From Streptacidiphilus pinicola (GTDB lineage Bacteria; Actinomycetota; Actinomycetes; Streptomycetales; Streptomycetaceae): 64,000 nt of DNA. Shown in pieces: positions 10,678 through 21,481 of this stretch (within the stretch, counting starts at the first letter, position 1; each line of letters begins with the position of its first letter). Location: contig NZ_QKYN01000086.1 in NCBI RefSeq assembly GCF_003258295.1, positions 1 through 64,000 of the forward strand, read 5' to 3'. A model generated the notes under the pieces. That model was given only the letters and a program-made list of their open reading frames with translations. It was not told the DNA's origin and made no database searches. The position numbers were made by a program, and so were the translations under genes.

Positions 10678-12075
10678 CGGCTCGGGCTTCTCGGGCTTCT
10701 CCGCCGTCTTGGGCTTCTCCGCCGGCGGGTTCTCGCCGCGCAGACGAGCGCGGGTCCAGCTGACGGCGTCGGCGTAGCGGGCCTCGGCGCCGTGGCGGGT
10801 GGGGCGGTAGTACTGCTTGCCGTGCACCTGATCCGGCGCGTACTGCTGGGCGGCGATGCCCTCGGGCAGGTCGTGCGGATAGACGTAACCCTGCGCGTGG
10901 CCGAGCTTCTTCGCGCCCGCGTAGTGCCCGTCGCGCAGGTGCGGCGGCACCGCGCCGGCCAGCCCGGCGCGGACGTCGGCGAGCGCCTCGCCGATCGCGA
11001 CGGTGGCGGCGTTGGACTTCGGCGCGAGGGCGAGCGCGATCACCGCGTGTGAGAGCGTCAGCGACGCCTCCGGGAAGCCGATCATCGCCACGGCCTGCGC
11101 GGCGGCCACGGCCGTCGGCAGCGCGGTCGGGTCGGCGACGCCGATGTCCTCGCTCGCGGAGATCATCAGCCGGCGGGCGATGAACCGCGGGTCCTCGCCC
11201 GCCTCGATCATGCGGGCGAGGTAGTGCAGCGCGGCGTCGACATCACTGCCGCGGATCGACTTGATCAGCGCGCTGGCGACGTCGTAGTGCTGGTCGCCGT
11301 CCTTGTCGTAGCGGACGGCGGCGCGGTTGACGGCGGTCTCGGTCAGTTCGAGCGTGACCGTCGGCAGCCGCTCCTCGATCGCGGCGCCCGCGGCGGCCTC
11401 CAGCGAGGTCAGCGCCTTGCGGGCGTCCCCGCCCGCGATCCGCACCAGGTGCTCCTGGGCCTCCTCGGCCAGCTCGACGGTGCCGTTCAGCCCGCGCTCG
11501 TCCGCGACAGCGCGGCGCAGCAGGACCCGGATGTCGTCGTCGGTGAGGGATTCGAGCGTGAGCAGCAGCGAGCGGGAGAGCAGCGGCGAGATCACGGAGA
11601 AGTACGGGTTCTCGGTGGTGGCGGCGATCAGCGTCACCCAGCGGTTCTCCACGGCGGGCAGCAGGCTGTCCTGTTGGGCCTTGGAGAAGCGGTGGATCTC
11701 GTCGAGGAAGAGCACCGTCTCCTTGCCGGTGGTGCCGATGGTCCGGCGGGCGCCGTCGATGACCGCGCGGACCTCCTTGACGCCCGCGGTGATCGCGGAG
11801 AGCTCGACGAACCGCCGGTCGGTGGCCTGGCTGATCACGTAGGCGAGCGTGGTCTTGCCCGTCCCGGGCGGGCCCCAGAGGATCACGGACGAGGTGGCCG
11901 CCGGACCGGTCGTCGCCGCGACGAGCCGCCGCAGCGGCGAGCCCGGCTTGAGCAGATGCTGCTGGCCGGCGACCTCGTCGAGCGAACGCGGCCGCATCCG
12001 CACCGCGAGCGGGGCACGCCCGGGCTCCTTGCTCTGGATCTCCTCGGCCGCGGCGGTGAACAGGTCTGGCTCCAC
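10651..12075 (-). CDS. rarA: Replication-associated recombination protein A (RarA/MgsA AAA+ ATPase)
   Basis: About 474 aa. Clamp-loader-like AAA+ ATPase acting at stalled replication forks. Near the N-terminus is [15 protein letters not shown]; Walker A is [11 protein letters not shown], Walker B is LFLDEIHRF, and sensor 1 is [12 protein letters not shown]-terminal MgsA tetramerisation region contains [18 protein letters not shown] and [10 protein letters not shown] prefer the GTG at 12075 ([12 protein letters not shown], the usual family start); a GTG at 12099 would add eight residues. It lies 30 nt downstream of the GNAT gene. The last 27 bp overlap the convergent amidase gene. Confidence 0.93.
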   Translation of the reverse strand: MEPDLFTAAAEEIQSKEPGRAPLAVRMRPRSLDEVAGQQHLLKPGSPLRRLVAATTGPAATSSVILWGPPGTGKTTLAYVISQATDRRFVELSAITAGVKEVRAVIDGARRTIGTTGKETVLFLDEIHRFSKAQQDSLLPAVENRWVTLIAATTENPYFSVISPLLSRSLLLTLESLTDDDIRVLLRRAVADERGLNGTVELAEEAQEHLVRIAGGDARKALTSLEAAAGAAIEERLPTVTLELTETAVNRAAVRYDKDGDQHYDVASALIKSIRGSDVDAALHYLARMIEAGEDPRFIARRLMISASEDIGVADPTALPTAVAAAQAVAMIGFPEASLTLSHAVIALALAPKSNAATVAIGEALADVRAGLAGAVPPHLRDGHYAGAKKLGHAQGYVYPHDLPEGIAAQQYAPDQVHGKQYYRPTRHGAEARYADAVSWTRARLRGENPPAEKPKTAEKPEKPEPSADQGTSA

Positions 12076-12105
12076 GCTCCAGACCCTACCTGCGGCCACC
12101 GACAG

Positions 12106-12771
12106 TCAGTCGCCGTCCGTGCCCGGGCGCACCGGCGGCGGTGCACAGGCGGCCAGCGGGCTGTGCCGGGTCCACCCCAGGGTCTCGTACAACGCCCGCC
12201 CGGCATCGCTGGCGCCGAGCACGCCCACCTCCGCTCCGCGGGCCAGAGCCCGGTCGGTCAGCGTGCGCATCACCAGGCTGCCCAGCCCACGACGCCGGTG
12301 GGCCTCCTCGGTCCGGACGCGGTCGACCACGGCGGTCCGCCCGACGACGGCCAACTGCCCGTGCGCCGCGACCGCGCCCGTCGCGTCGAGCACCCGAACG
12401 TAGGTGACGTCGTCCTCTTCCGTCGTGGTCAGGGCGTAGCCGCCGGGAGCCGGGGCGGCGGACGCACCCAGCTCGGCGGCCATGAGGTGGCCGGACTCCG
12501 CGGGATCCACCCGCCAGCCGGCGGGCAGCCGCTCCGCGACCTCGTCCAGCGGGCCCGGCACCTCGAGCCAGACGTCCCCGGTCGTGACCGAGGCGCAGGC
12601 GTCCCGAATGCAGGACTCGTCGGCCCGTTCCACCACATGACGCCCCGCCAGTTCGGGTTCCGCCACGTCGATGTAGAGCCCCCACGGCCGCTCGGTCGGC
12701 CGGGGCTTGCGGCGGGAGACGGCCCACCCCACCGCCCACGCGCGCACCAGGTCCGCAGTCCTCGGATCCAT
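12106..12771 (-). CDS. GNAT-family N-acetyltransferase
   Basis: About 221 aa. The C-terminal half is a GNAT fold: [24 protein letters not shown] is the acetyl-CoA pyrophosphate-binding motif (R/QxxGxG/A form), followed by [16 protein letters not shown]. The N-terminal half is less typical and may form a second degenerate GNAT lobe. The ATG at 12771 has a G5 run 5 nt upstream; a GTG at 12774 is the alternative. An AT-rich palindromic region lies immediately upstream. Substrate unknown. Confidence 0.75.
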   Translation of the reverse strand: MDPRTADLVRAWAVGWAVSRRKPRPTERPWGLYIDVAEPELAGRHVVERADESCIRDACASVTTGDVWLEVPGPLDEVAERLPAGWRVDPAESGHLMAAELGASAAPAPGGYALTTTEEDDVTYVRVLDATGAVAAHGQLAVVGRTAVVDRVRTEEAHRRRGLGSLVMRTLTDRALARGAEVGVLGASDAGRALYETLGWTRHSPLAACAPPPVRPGTDGD

Positions 12772-12780
12772 CACATCCCC

Positions 12781-12820
12781 CTAGCGTGTTCGATATTAAG
12801 CACACTAGAGCAAAATATCG
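12781..12820. promoter_or_regulatory. AT-rich nested palindromes upstream of the GNAT gene
   Basis: Two overlapping symmetric elements lie in a 53-bp gap that is far more AT-rich than its surroundings. One is an imperfect 28-bp palindrome at 12781-12808 with outer CTAG/CTAG arms, GTG/CAC and a central ATAT. The other has CGATATT (12791-12797) and AATATCG (12814-12820) as perfect 7-bp arms. The minus-strand TAATAT (12793-12798) could be a -10 for the GNAT gene. The upstream XRE-cupin gene encodes the obvious candidate regulator. Confidence 0.5.
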
Positions 12821-12824
12821 TCCA

Positions 12825-13439
12825 TCAGTAGAGGCTGGAGAAGAGAACAGCCACCATCCGGGCCGGCTCGTCGGTCTCGTTGCGGAAACTGTGCGGGCGG
12901 CCGGCGGACCACTGGGCGCAGTCCCCCGCCCGCAGCACGTGGTCGCGGCCGTTGTAGCGCACCACCAGCGTGCCCAGGGTCACCGTGACCAGGTCGGAGC
13001 CCTCGTGCTGCAGGTCCTCGACGAGCCCGCTGTGCGGCGCGAAGTCGCCGGTGACGACCTGGTACCCCAGCTCCGGGGCGCGCAGGATCCGATAGACGAC
13101 CCCGGGAGCCCGCGTCAGCGTCTCCTGCTCCTCGCGCGGGTAGACCGAGGCGCTCGCCCGGCCCTGCGCGAAGCCGAGGAACGAGCCGACGTCGTGGCCG
13201 AACACGGCGGCGAGCCGGGCCAGCCGTTCGAGCGCGATGTCGGTCTCACCCCGCTCCAGGGACGCCAGGAAGGACACCGACAGCCCGCACTCCGCAGCCA
13301 CCTGACGCAGCGACATCCCCCGCTGGGTCCGCAGCCGGGACAGCACCGCCCCGGGCGACGGGAAGCCCAACTCCGGATCCCGCTCGCCCCTCCTGCCCCT
13401 GACGTCCGGCTCTCGGTCCCGCTCCCGCTCTGCTTCCAT
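12825..13439 (-). CDS. XRE-family transcriptional regulator with C-terminal cupin domain
   Basis: A 204-aa one-component regulator. The HTH at about residues 28-85 contains LRTQRGMSLRQVAAECGLSVSFLASLERGETDI. A cupin sensor at about 130-200 contains HSGLVEDLQHEGSDLVTVTLGTLVVRYNGRDHVLRAGDCAQWSAGRPHSF. This HTH_3/cupin_2 layout (SutR/PuuR-like) usually controls neighbouring catabolic or transport genes in response to a small ligand. The ATG at 13439 has AGGA about 8 nt upstream. It begins 16 nt after the response-regulator gene and may be cotranscribed with the two-component system, with its likely operator just downstream. Confidence 0.85.
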   Translation of the reverse strand: MEAERERDREPDVRGRRGERDPELGFPSPGAVLSRLRTQRGMSLRQVAAECGLSVSFLASLERGETDIALERLARLAAVFGHDVGSFLGFAQGRASASVYPREEQETLTRAPGVVYRILRAPELGYQVVTGDFAPHSGLVEDLQHEGSDLVTVTLGTLVVRYNGRDHVLRAGDCAQWSAGRPHSFRNETDEPARMVAVLFSSLY

Positions 13440-13455
13440 GGGCCCATCCTGGCCC

Positions 13456-14142
13456 CTAGCGCCAGCGGTAGACGAGCTCCGGCCTGCCCACCTGTCCGTA
13501 CTGCGGTTCGCGGCGGGCCCGGCCGGTCTCGACCAGGTGCTCCAGATAGCGCCGGGCCGTGATCCGCGAGACGCCCGCCGCCGTGCCGACGGCCGCCGCC
13601 GACAGCCCGGTGTCCGCCTCCCGCAGGACGGAGGCGACCGCGTCGAGCGTCGCGGTGGTGAGGCCCTTGGGCAGGGTGGTCCCGCGCGGGGTGCGGAGCT
13701 CGGCGAAGGCCTGGTCGACCTCGTCCTGGCCGAGCGCCTCGCCCCCGCGGTCCAGGCTGGCGCGGTAGCGCGCGTAGCGCGCGAGCCGGTCCTGCAGTGT
13801 CGCGGCGGCGAAGGGCTTCAGCAGGTACTGGACCACGCCGATGGAGACCGCGCGCCGCACCGTCGCGAGGTCGCGCGCGGAGGTGACGGCGATGATGTCG
13901 GCCGCGTGCCCGGCGGTGCGGATCGCGCGGACCAGGTCGAGCCCGTGCCCGTCGGGGAGGTAGAGGTCCAGCAGGATCAGCGCGACCGGAGCCTCCTCGC
14001 GCCGCGTGCGGTCCAGGAAGCGCAACGCCTCGGTCGCACTGTGCGCCACGCCGGCGCAGCGGAAGCCGGCCGCGCGCTCCACGTAGCTGCCGTGCGCCTC
14101 GGCGGCGACGGGGTCGTCCTCGACGACCAGCACGTCGATCAT
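13456..14142 (-). CDS. CitB/DcuR-type response regulator
   Basis: A 228-aa receiver plus HTH protein. The receiver has the acidic pair in VLVVEDDP, the phospho-acceptor Asp in LILLDLYLPD and the Lys in YLLKPF. The C-terminal HTH (GLSAAAVGTAAGVSRITARRYLEHLVETG) is of the CitB type. The ATG at 14142 overlaps the kinase stop by 4 bp (ATGA), which fixes the start and shows translational coupling. With the partner kinase and the divergent DctA-type carrier, it probably activates uptake of C4-dicarboxylates or citrate. Confidence 0.92.
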   Translation of the reverse strand: MIDVLVVEDDPVAAEAHGSYVERAAGFRCAGVAHSATEALRFLDRTRREEAPVALILLDLYLPDGHGLDLVRAIRTAGHAADIIAVTSARDLATVRRAVSIGVVQYLLKPFAAATLQDRLARYARYRASLDRGGEALGQDEVDQAFAELRTPRGTTLPKGLTTATLDAVASVLREADTGLSAAAVGTAAGVSRITARRYLEHLVETGRARREPQYGQVGRPELVYRWR

Positions 14143-15779
14143 CCGGCCACCTCGTGCCGGACGGGGATACGCACGGTCAGCACCGCGCCACGGCCGCGTC
14201 CGACCTCCACGCTCCCCCCGTTGCGCCGCGCGGTCTGCGCGACGAGCGCGAGTCCGATCCCCCTCCCCCGCGCCTGCTCCGGCCGCTTGGTCGACCAACC
14301 GCGCTCGAAGATCCGGTCCACGGCGTCCGGAGCGATGCCCGGCCCGGTGTCGGCGACGCGCAGCAGCAGCTCGCGGCTGTCGGTGCGGGCGGTGACCGTG
14401 ACGGTCGGCGGGCCCGGGTGCTCCCCGGCGCCCTCGATGGCCGCGTCCGTCGCGTTGTCGATGAGGTTGCCGAGCAGCGTCACCAGATCGCGGGCGCTCA
14501 GCCGCTCGGGCAGCGCGTCGTCGATCCGGCTCTCCTCGGTCAGCACCAGGTCCACGCCCCGCTCGGCGGCCTGCGCGGCCTTGCCGAGCAGCAGCGCGGC
14601 CAGCACCGGCTCGTTGACCGCTCCCACCACACGGTCGGTGAGCTGCTGCGCGAGCTCCAGTTCGGCCGTGGCGAAGTCGACCGCCTGCCGGTGGCGACCG
14701 GTCTCGATCAGCGACACCACGGCGTGCAGGCGGTTGGCCGCCTCGTGCGCCTGCGCGCTCAGGGCCTCGGCGAAGCCGCGGACGGAGTCCAACTCGCCGC
14801 TGAGGGCCTGGAGTTCGGTGTGGTCGCGGAGGGTGACCACGGTCCCGAGGTCCGGGCCGTCGCCGATCGGCGAGGTGTTGACGACCACGACGCGGTCGGC
14901 GGTCAGGTGCAGCTGGTCACGGACCGGCTCGGGCCCGGCGACGGCCGCGCGCAGCGGTCCGGGGAGGGCGAGCCCGGCGAAGGGGCGGCCCTCGGCCGGG
15001 CCGTCCAGGCCGAGGAGCTCGCGCGCGGCATCGTTGCAGAGCACGACCGTGCCCGCGCGATCGAGCAGCACCAGGCCCTCGCGGACGGAGTGCAGCGTCG
15101 CCTGGTGGTACTCGTACAGGTGGCTCAGCTCCGCCGCGCCCATGCCGTGGGTGTGCCGCCGCAGGCGGCGGTTGGCGAGCCAGGTGCCCAGTCCGCCGAG
15201 CGCGAGGGCGGCCGCGGCGACCACGACCAGCGCGGTGATCGCCCCGCTCAGCTTCCCGCTGAGCTGCTGGACGGTGATGCCGACGCTGACCAGCGCGACG
15301 ACCGTGCCGGCGGCGTCCCGCACGGGCGCGACCGCGCGCACGGAGGGGCCGAGCGTGCCGGTGTACGTCTCTGTGAAGGTGTGTCCGGCGAGCGCGGGGC
15401 CGATGTGCCCCAGGAAGTGCCGGCCGATCTCGGCCGGGTCCGGGTGCGTCCAGCGGACCCCGTGGGTGTCCATGATCGTGACGAAGTCGACGTGCGCGTC
15501 CCGGGTGACGCGGAGCGAGTAGGGCTGCAGCAGGGCCGTCGGGTCGGTTCCCTGGACGGCCTGGGCCACGCTCGGCGCGTCGGCGACCGCCGTGGCCGTC
15601 GCGACCACCTGCTGCTCGGCCGCCTGCTCGGCGCGGTCGCTGGTCAGCACGTAGGCGAGCACCGCCCCGCCGGCCACCACGAAGGCGACGATCAGCACCT
15701 GCACCGCGAACAGCTGCCCGGCGAGGCTCCGCGCGACGCGGTGACGTCGCGCCGGACGCGGGGTGGTGCTGGCAGGCAT
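14139..15779 (-). CDS. CitA/DcuS-type sensor histidine kinase
   Basis: A 546-aa membrane sensor. The first transmembrane helix is at about residues 20-43 (FAVQVLIVAFVVAGGAVLAY), an extracytoplasmic ligand domain extends to about residue 180, and the second helix lies at about 185-210. A PAS domain (VVLCNDAARELLGLDG) and the kinase core follow. The phospho-His is in LSAQAHEAANRLHAVVSL (Hx3N form of DcuS/CitA kinases); the N box is NLIDNATDAA and the G boxes are DTGPGIAP and GIGLALV. The ATG at 15779 is the only start leaving a sensible membrane N-terminus. The divergent neighbour is a dicarboxylate carrier, so the ligand is probably a di- or tricarboxylate. Confidence 0.92.
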   Translation of the reverse strand: MPASTTPRPARRHRVARSLAGQLFAVQVLIVAFVVAGGAVLAYVLTSDRAEQAAEQQVVATATAVADAPSVAQAVQGTDPTALLQPYSLRVTRDAHVDFVTIMDTHGVRWTHPDPAEIGRHFLGHIGPALAGHTFTETYTGTLGPSVRAVAPVRDAAGTVVALVSVGITVQQLSGKLSGAITALVVVAAAALALGGLGTWLANRRLRRHTHGMGAAELSHLYEYHQATLHSVREGLVLLDRAGTVVLCNDAARELLGLDGPAEGRPFAGLALPGPLRAAVAGPEPVRDQLHLTADRVVVVNTSPIGDGPDLGTVVTLRDHTELQALSGELDSVRGFAEALSAQAHEAANRLHAVVSLIETGRHRQAVDFATAELELAQQLTDRVVGAVNEPVLAALLLGKAAQAAERGVDLVLTEESRIDDALPERLSARDLVTLLGNLIDNATDAAIEGAGEHPGPPTVTVTARTDSRELLLRVADTGPGIAPDAVDRIFERGWSTKRPEQARGRGIGLALVAQTARRNGGSVEVGRGRGAVLTVRIPVRHEVAG

Positions 15780-15938
15780 GTCGGCCAGTGTGCACGGTGA
15801 GCACGCCGGATGAGTAGCCGCGTGCCGTGAACGATATGAACGCAAACGTGACGGCCGCCACGCCCGCCCGGATATTCGTCGGAACCGGCCCGCCACCCGA
15901 GGCCGGTGGGGACGTCATCCGGCAAGGGAGCCGCAGCC

Positions 15939-17288
15939 ATGAGCAGCGCCGTCAGAAGCACCGCCCGCGAACGCACGCACTATCTGTATCTGGCCGTCAT
16001 CGCGGCCGTCCTCGCCGGCATCGTGGTCGGCCTCGTCGCTCCGCACTTCGCCGTGCAGCTGAAGCCGGTCGGCACGGGGTTCGTGAACCTGATCAAGATG
16101 ATGATCAGCCCCGTCATCTTCACCACGATCGTGCTGGGCATCGGCTCGGTCACCAAGGCCGCCAAGGTCGGCAAGGTCGGCGGACTGGCGCTCGGCTACT
16201 TCCTGGTGATGTCGACGATCGCGCTCGCCCTCGGCCTCGTCGTCGGCAACCTCGTCGACCCCGGCCACGGCCTCCACCTCACGCAGGAGCTCGCCAAGGC
16301 GGGCCACGCCCAGGCGGCTTCGGGCGGCGCCGAGGGCACCTCGGACTTCCTCCTCGGCATCATCCCGACCACCCTGGTCTCCGCCCTCACCGGCGGCCAG
16401 GTCCTGCAGACGCTGCTGGTCGCCCTGCTGGTCGGCTTCGCCCTGCAGTCCCTGGGCGCCTCGGGCGCGCCGATCCTGCGCGGGGTGGAGCACCTGCAGA
16501 AGCTGGTCTTCCGGGTGCTGTCGATGATCATGTGGGTCGCCCCGGTGGGCGCGTTCGGCGCGATGGCCGCCGTGGTCGGCGCGACGGGCTGGGCGGCGCT
16601 GAAGTCGCTACTCATGATCATGCTGGGCTTCTACCTGACCTGCGCGATCTTCGTACTGGTGGTGCTGGGCCTGATGCTGCGCCTGATCGCGGGCGTCAAC
16701 GTCTTCGCCCTGCTGAGGTACCTCGGCCGCGAGTTCCTGCTGATCCTGTCCACCTCGTCCAGCGAGAGCGCGCTGCCGCGCCTGATCGCCAAGATGGAGC
16801 ACCTGGGCGTGAGCCGCCCGGTCGCGGGCATCACCGTCCCGGCGGGCTACAGCTTCAACCTGGACGGCACGGCGATCTACCTGACCATGTCCTCGCTCTT
16901 CATCGCGCAGGCGATGGACCGTCCGATGTCGATCGGCCAGCAGATCTCGCTGCTGCTCTTCATGGTCATCGCCAGCAAGGGCGCCGCGGGCGTCACCGGC
17001 GCCGGCCTCGCCACCCTGGCCGGCGGGCTCCAGTCCCACCAGCCCGCGCTCGTCGACGGCGTCGGCCTCATCGTCGGCATCGACCGCTTCATGAGCGAGG
17101 CCCGCGCCCTGACCAACTTCGCCGGCAACGCCGTCGCCACCGTCCTGATCGGCCACTGGACCCACGAGCTCGACCGGGACCGGATGCAGCTCGTCCTCGG
17201 CGGCCGGCTCGCCTTCGACGAGTCGGCGGTGGACGCGGCCAAGGACGCCCCGTCGGCCGTCCCGGCCCAGGCCCCGGCCACGGCGTAG
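15939..17288 (+). CDS. C4-dicarboxylate/cation symporter of the DctA (DAACS) family
   Basis: A 449-aa membrane carrier for succinate, fumarate or malate uptake driven by cations. It has multiple hydrophobic helices from residue 15. The hallmark loops are SSSESALPRLIAKME (serine-rich re-entrant loop HP1) and the NLDGTAIYLTMSSLFIAQA motif of helix 7. The ATG at 15939 has AAGGGAG 8 nt upstream; an earlier GTG at 15906 has no such site. It is divergent from the CitA/CitB-type system across 159 bp, the standard arrangement for sensor-controlled dicarboxylate uptake. DctA is inferred; a glutamate/aspartate carrier of the same family is possible. Confidence 0.9.
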   Translation: MSSAVRSTARERTHYLYLAVIAAVLAGIVVGLVAPHFAVQLKPVGTGFVNLIKMMISPVIFTTIVLGIGSVTKAAKVGKVGGLALGYFLVMSTIALALGLVVGNLVDPGHGLHLTQELAKAGHAQAASGGAEGTSDFLLGIIPTTLVSALTGGQVLQTLLVALLVGFALQSLGASGAPILRGVEHLQKLVFRVLSMIMWVAPVGAFGAMAAVVGATGWAALKSLLMIMLGFYLTCAIFVLVVLGLMLRLIAGVNVFALLRYLGREFLLILSTSSSESALPRLIAKMEHLGVSRPVAGITVPAGYSFNLDGTAIYLTMSSLFIAQAMDRPMSIGQQISLLLFMVIASKGAAGVTGAGLATLAGGLQSHQPALVDGVGLIVGIDRFMSEARALTNFAGNAVATVLIGHWTHELDRDRMQLVLGGRLAFDESAVDAAKDAPSAVPAQAPATA

Positions 17289-17328
17289 GCACGGGCGCCG
17301 GACCGGTCGGGCCTGCCTGCCCGGCCGG

Positions 17329-18822
17329 TCAGGCGGCGGCCTCGTCGCCAGCTGCCGCCTCGCCGTCGTGGGCCTCCTCGACGCTGTGGGAGTCCGTCAG
17401 GCTCAGCGCGCCGCCCACCGCGATCAGGCCGACGACGACGGCGAGCAGGGCGTAGGTGATCCGCTCGCCCCGGAAGAACGACTCGACGAGGCCGCTGCCC
17501 CAGGCGCCCCTCGGGAGCCGCGTGGTGACCAGCGCGGCGATCATGGTGCCGACGACGGCGGTGCCGACGCTGGAGCCGACCTCCTGGGCGGTGTCGTTGA
17601 GGGCCGCGCCGATGGAGGTGCGGTTGCGGGGCATCGCGTCGACGAGGGCGACCGCGCTGATCGTCATCACGGTGCGCAGCCCCACGGTCATGACCACCAT
17701 GCAGACGGCGATGGCGGCGTAGCCGTGGCCGACACCCCAGGACAGGCCCGCCAGCGCGGCGGCCAGGCAGACCGCGCCGATCAGGCAGGCGATGCGGTGG
17801 CCGAACCGGCGCACGAGCCACTCGGACAGCGGGGTCGCGGCCAGCATCGTCACGATGATGGGCAGGTTGGCCAGGCCGGCCCGGACCGGGCTCCATCCGT
17901 AGGCGTACTGGAAGTGCAGGATCAGCCCGAACATCACGCTGGCCATGGCGATCGAGGTGCCGACCTGCGCGATGGCGGCGCCGCGCACGGCGCCCCGGGA
18001 GAAGAGGCGCAGGTCCAGCATGGGCGCCGGGCTGCGCCGCTCGTGGCGGACGAACGCGACGCCGGCCGCAGCCGCGCCCGCGATCGACCCGAGGGTGATC
18101 ACGGAGCGCCAGCCGTGCTCCACGCCGCTGGTCAGCGCGTAGCAGGCGAGCCCGATGGCGGTGATGCTCAGGGCCGCACCCGGCAGGTCGAGCGCGTCCT
18201 TCGTCAGATCCTGCGGCCGGTCGGCCGGCACGCCCAGTCGGACGCCGATGCAGGCGAGCACCGCGATCGGGGCGTTGACGACCAGCAGCCACTGCCAGCT
18301 CACATGGGCCAGCGCGGTGCCGCCGAGCAGCGGACCGAGGACGAAGCCCGACATGCCGACGACGATCATCACCGTCATGGCGCGCATCTGCAGGGCGCGG
18401 TCCTCGAACAGCCGGAAGACCAGCGAGTTCGTGATCGGCGCCATCGCCGCCGCGGCGACGCCGAGGGCGGCCCGCAGGGCGATGAGCTCCCCCGCCGAGC
18501 TGACCAGGACGACGCACAGGCTCAGCGCGCCGAACACGGCCAGTCCGACCAGCAGCACCCGGCGGCGGCCGAACCGGTCGGCCGTCGACCCTGCGGTGAG
18601 CAGCAGCCCGCCGAAGGTCAGCGAGTAGGCCCCGGTGACCCACTGGAGGGCGGTCGTGCCGCTGCCGAGGTCGCGGCCGATGGTCGGCAGCGCGATGGAC
18701 AGCAGCGTGTTGTCGACCATCTCGACGAAGAAGGCCAGGCAGAGCGCGGCCAGGGGTATCCACGCCGCGCGCAGCGACGCGTAGGTGTGCTGCGCGGGGC
18801 GTTGCAGCGTTGCGGTCGTCAT
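17329..18822 (-). CDS. DHA2-family multidrug MFS exporter
   Basis: A 497-aa major-facilitator drug:H+ antiporter with about 14 hydrophobic segments. After DNTLLSIALPTIGRDL comes motif A, GSTADRFGRRRVLL, and motif C-like GMSGFVLGPLLGG. The ATG at 18822 has GAGGAGG on the minus strand about 8 nt upstream. It is divergent from a TetR regulator with three operator-like sites between them, the classic regulated efflux pair. Substrate unknown, probably a toxic lipophilic compound. Confidence 0.92.
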   Translation of the reverse strand: MTTATLQRPAQHTYASLRAAWIPLAALCLAFFVEMVDNTLLSIALPTIGRDLGSGTTALQWVTGAYSLTFGGLLLTAGSTADRFGRRRVLLVGLAVFGALSLCVVLVSSAGELIALRAALGVAAAAMAPITNSLVFRLFEDRALQMRAMTVMIVVGMSGFVLGPLLGGTALAHVSWQWLLVVNAPIAVLACIGVRLGVPADRPQDLTKDALDLPGAALSITAIGLACYALTSGVEHGWRSVITLGSIAGAAAAGVAFVRHERRSPAPMLDLRLFSRGAVRGAAIAQVGTSIAMASVMFGLILHFQYAYGWSPVRAGLANLPIIVTMLAATPLSEWLVRRFGHRIACLIGAVCLAAALAGLSWGVGHGYAAIAVCMVVMTVGLRTVMTISAVALVDAMPRNRTSIGAALNDTAQEVGSSVGTAVVGTMIAALVTTRLPRGAWGSGLVESFFRGERITYALLAVVVGLIAVGGALSLTDSHSVEEAHDGEAAAGDEAAA

Positions 18823-18840
18823 GGCAGTCCTCCTCGTCCG

Positions 18841-18900
18841 ATCGAACGCCGTCCGAGTATCGAACGGCGTACGATGAAGTACGATAGAACACCGTTCGAT
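18841..18900. promoter_or_regulatory. Three tandem TetR-type operator palindromes
   Basis: The central site ATCGAACGGCGTACGAT (18859-18875) is symmetric at 14 of 17 positions. Related 17-mers lie at 18841-18857 and 18884-18900 (the latter ends CCGTTCGAT). They fill the 106-bp divergent region between the MFS exporter and the TetR gene and should control both. Centre-to-centre spacings are about 18 and 25 bp. Confidence 0.75.
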
Positions 18901-18928
18901 GCTGTGCAAACCCGGAGGGACGCGCGCC

Positions 18929-19633
18929 ATGGCAGCACGCCAGCAGAACCGTTCGAGCCAGGGACGCCGACGGGCCTCGCACTCGATGGAGTCCGTGCTC
19001 ACGGAGGCCGTGGCCCTGCTCGACGAGGCCGGCGCGCCCGCGCTCACCTTCCGCGCGCTGGCCCAGCGCCTCGGCGGCGGCGTCGCCAGCATCTACTGGT
19101 ACGTCGCCAACAAGGACGAACTGCTCGACCTCGCCACCGACCACGTGATCGGCTCGATCCTGTCCGACGTCGAGGCGCTGCCGGGCGGCGACGACCCGGT
19201 CGACGACCTGCGCGCGATCGCCGTGACCTTGTTCGACGCGATCGTGGCGCGGCCCTGGCTGGGCGCGTACTTCATGCGCAACACCAACGCGCAGAGCAAC
19301 TCGCTGCGCCTCTACGAACACCTCGGCGCGCAGACCCTCCGCCTCGACCTCACCGCGCGCCAGCGGTTCCACGCCGTCTCCGCGATCATCGGCGTCGTCG
19401 TCGGCTCCGCCGTCGACCTGGGCCAGGAGCCACCCCAGGAGGTCCTCGACGGCCACCTCGGCCGCGACGAGTTCCTCGGCCGCGCCGCCCAGGCCTGGCG
19501 CGAGCTCGACCCTGCGGACTTCCCCTTCGTCCACGGGATCGTCGACGAGTTCGACGGCCACGACGACGCCGACCAGTTCCGCTCCGCCCTGGACCTCACC
19601 CTGGCGGGCCTCCGCCTGCAGGCCGGGACGTGA
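18929..19633 (+). CDS. TetR-family regulator of the adjacent exporter
   Basis: A 234-aa one-component repressor. The N-terminal HTH is ALTFRALAQRLGGGVASIYWYVANKDELLDLATD, followed by a helical ligand-binding domain. The ATG at 18929 has GGAGGGA about 8 nt upstream; an in-frame ATG at 18899 would sit inside the third operator and lacks a ribosome site. Divergence from the MFS gene and the intervening palindromes point to autoregulation and drug-induced derepression. Confidence 0.9.
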   Translation: MAARQQNRSSQGRRRASHSMESVLTEAVALLDEAGAPALTFRALAQRLGGGVASIYWYVANKDELLDLATDHVIGSILSDVEALPGGDDPVDDLRAIAVTLFDAIVARPWLGAYFMRNTNAQSNSLRLYEHLGAQTLRLDLTARQRFHAVSAIIGVVVGSAVDLGQEPPQEVLDGHLGRDEFLGRAAQAWRELDPADFPFVHGIVDEFDGHDDADQFRSALDLTLAGLRLQAGT

Positions 19634-19639
19634 ACAGAA

Positions 19640-19680
19640 CGAAGAGCGGGGCCCCGCCGACGGCAGGGCCCCGCTCTTCG
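19640..19680. terminator. Bidirectional terminator between the TetR gene and aspS
   Basis: A perfect 15-bp inverted repeat (19640-19654 with 19666-19680) with an 11-nt loop sits in the 66-bp gap between convergent genes, so it can serve both strands. Confidence 0.85.
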
Positions 19681-19699
19681 CCACGTACTGCGGTGTGTC

Positions 19700-21477
<1,778 letters not shown>

Positions 21478-21481
<4 letters not shown>

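Noticed and set aside
13456-19633. Biosynthetic gene cluster built around regulators and exporter.
   Set aside because: No biosynthetic enzymes; only transport, regulation and one acetyltransferase are present.
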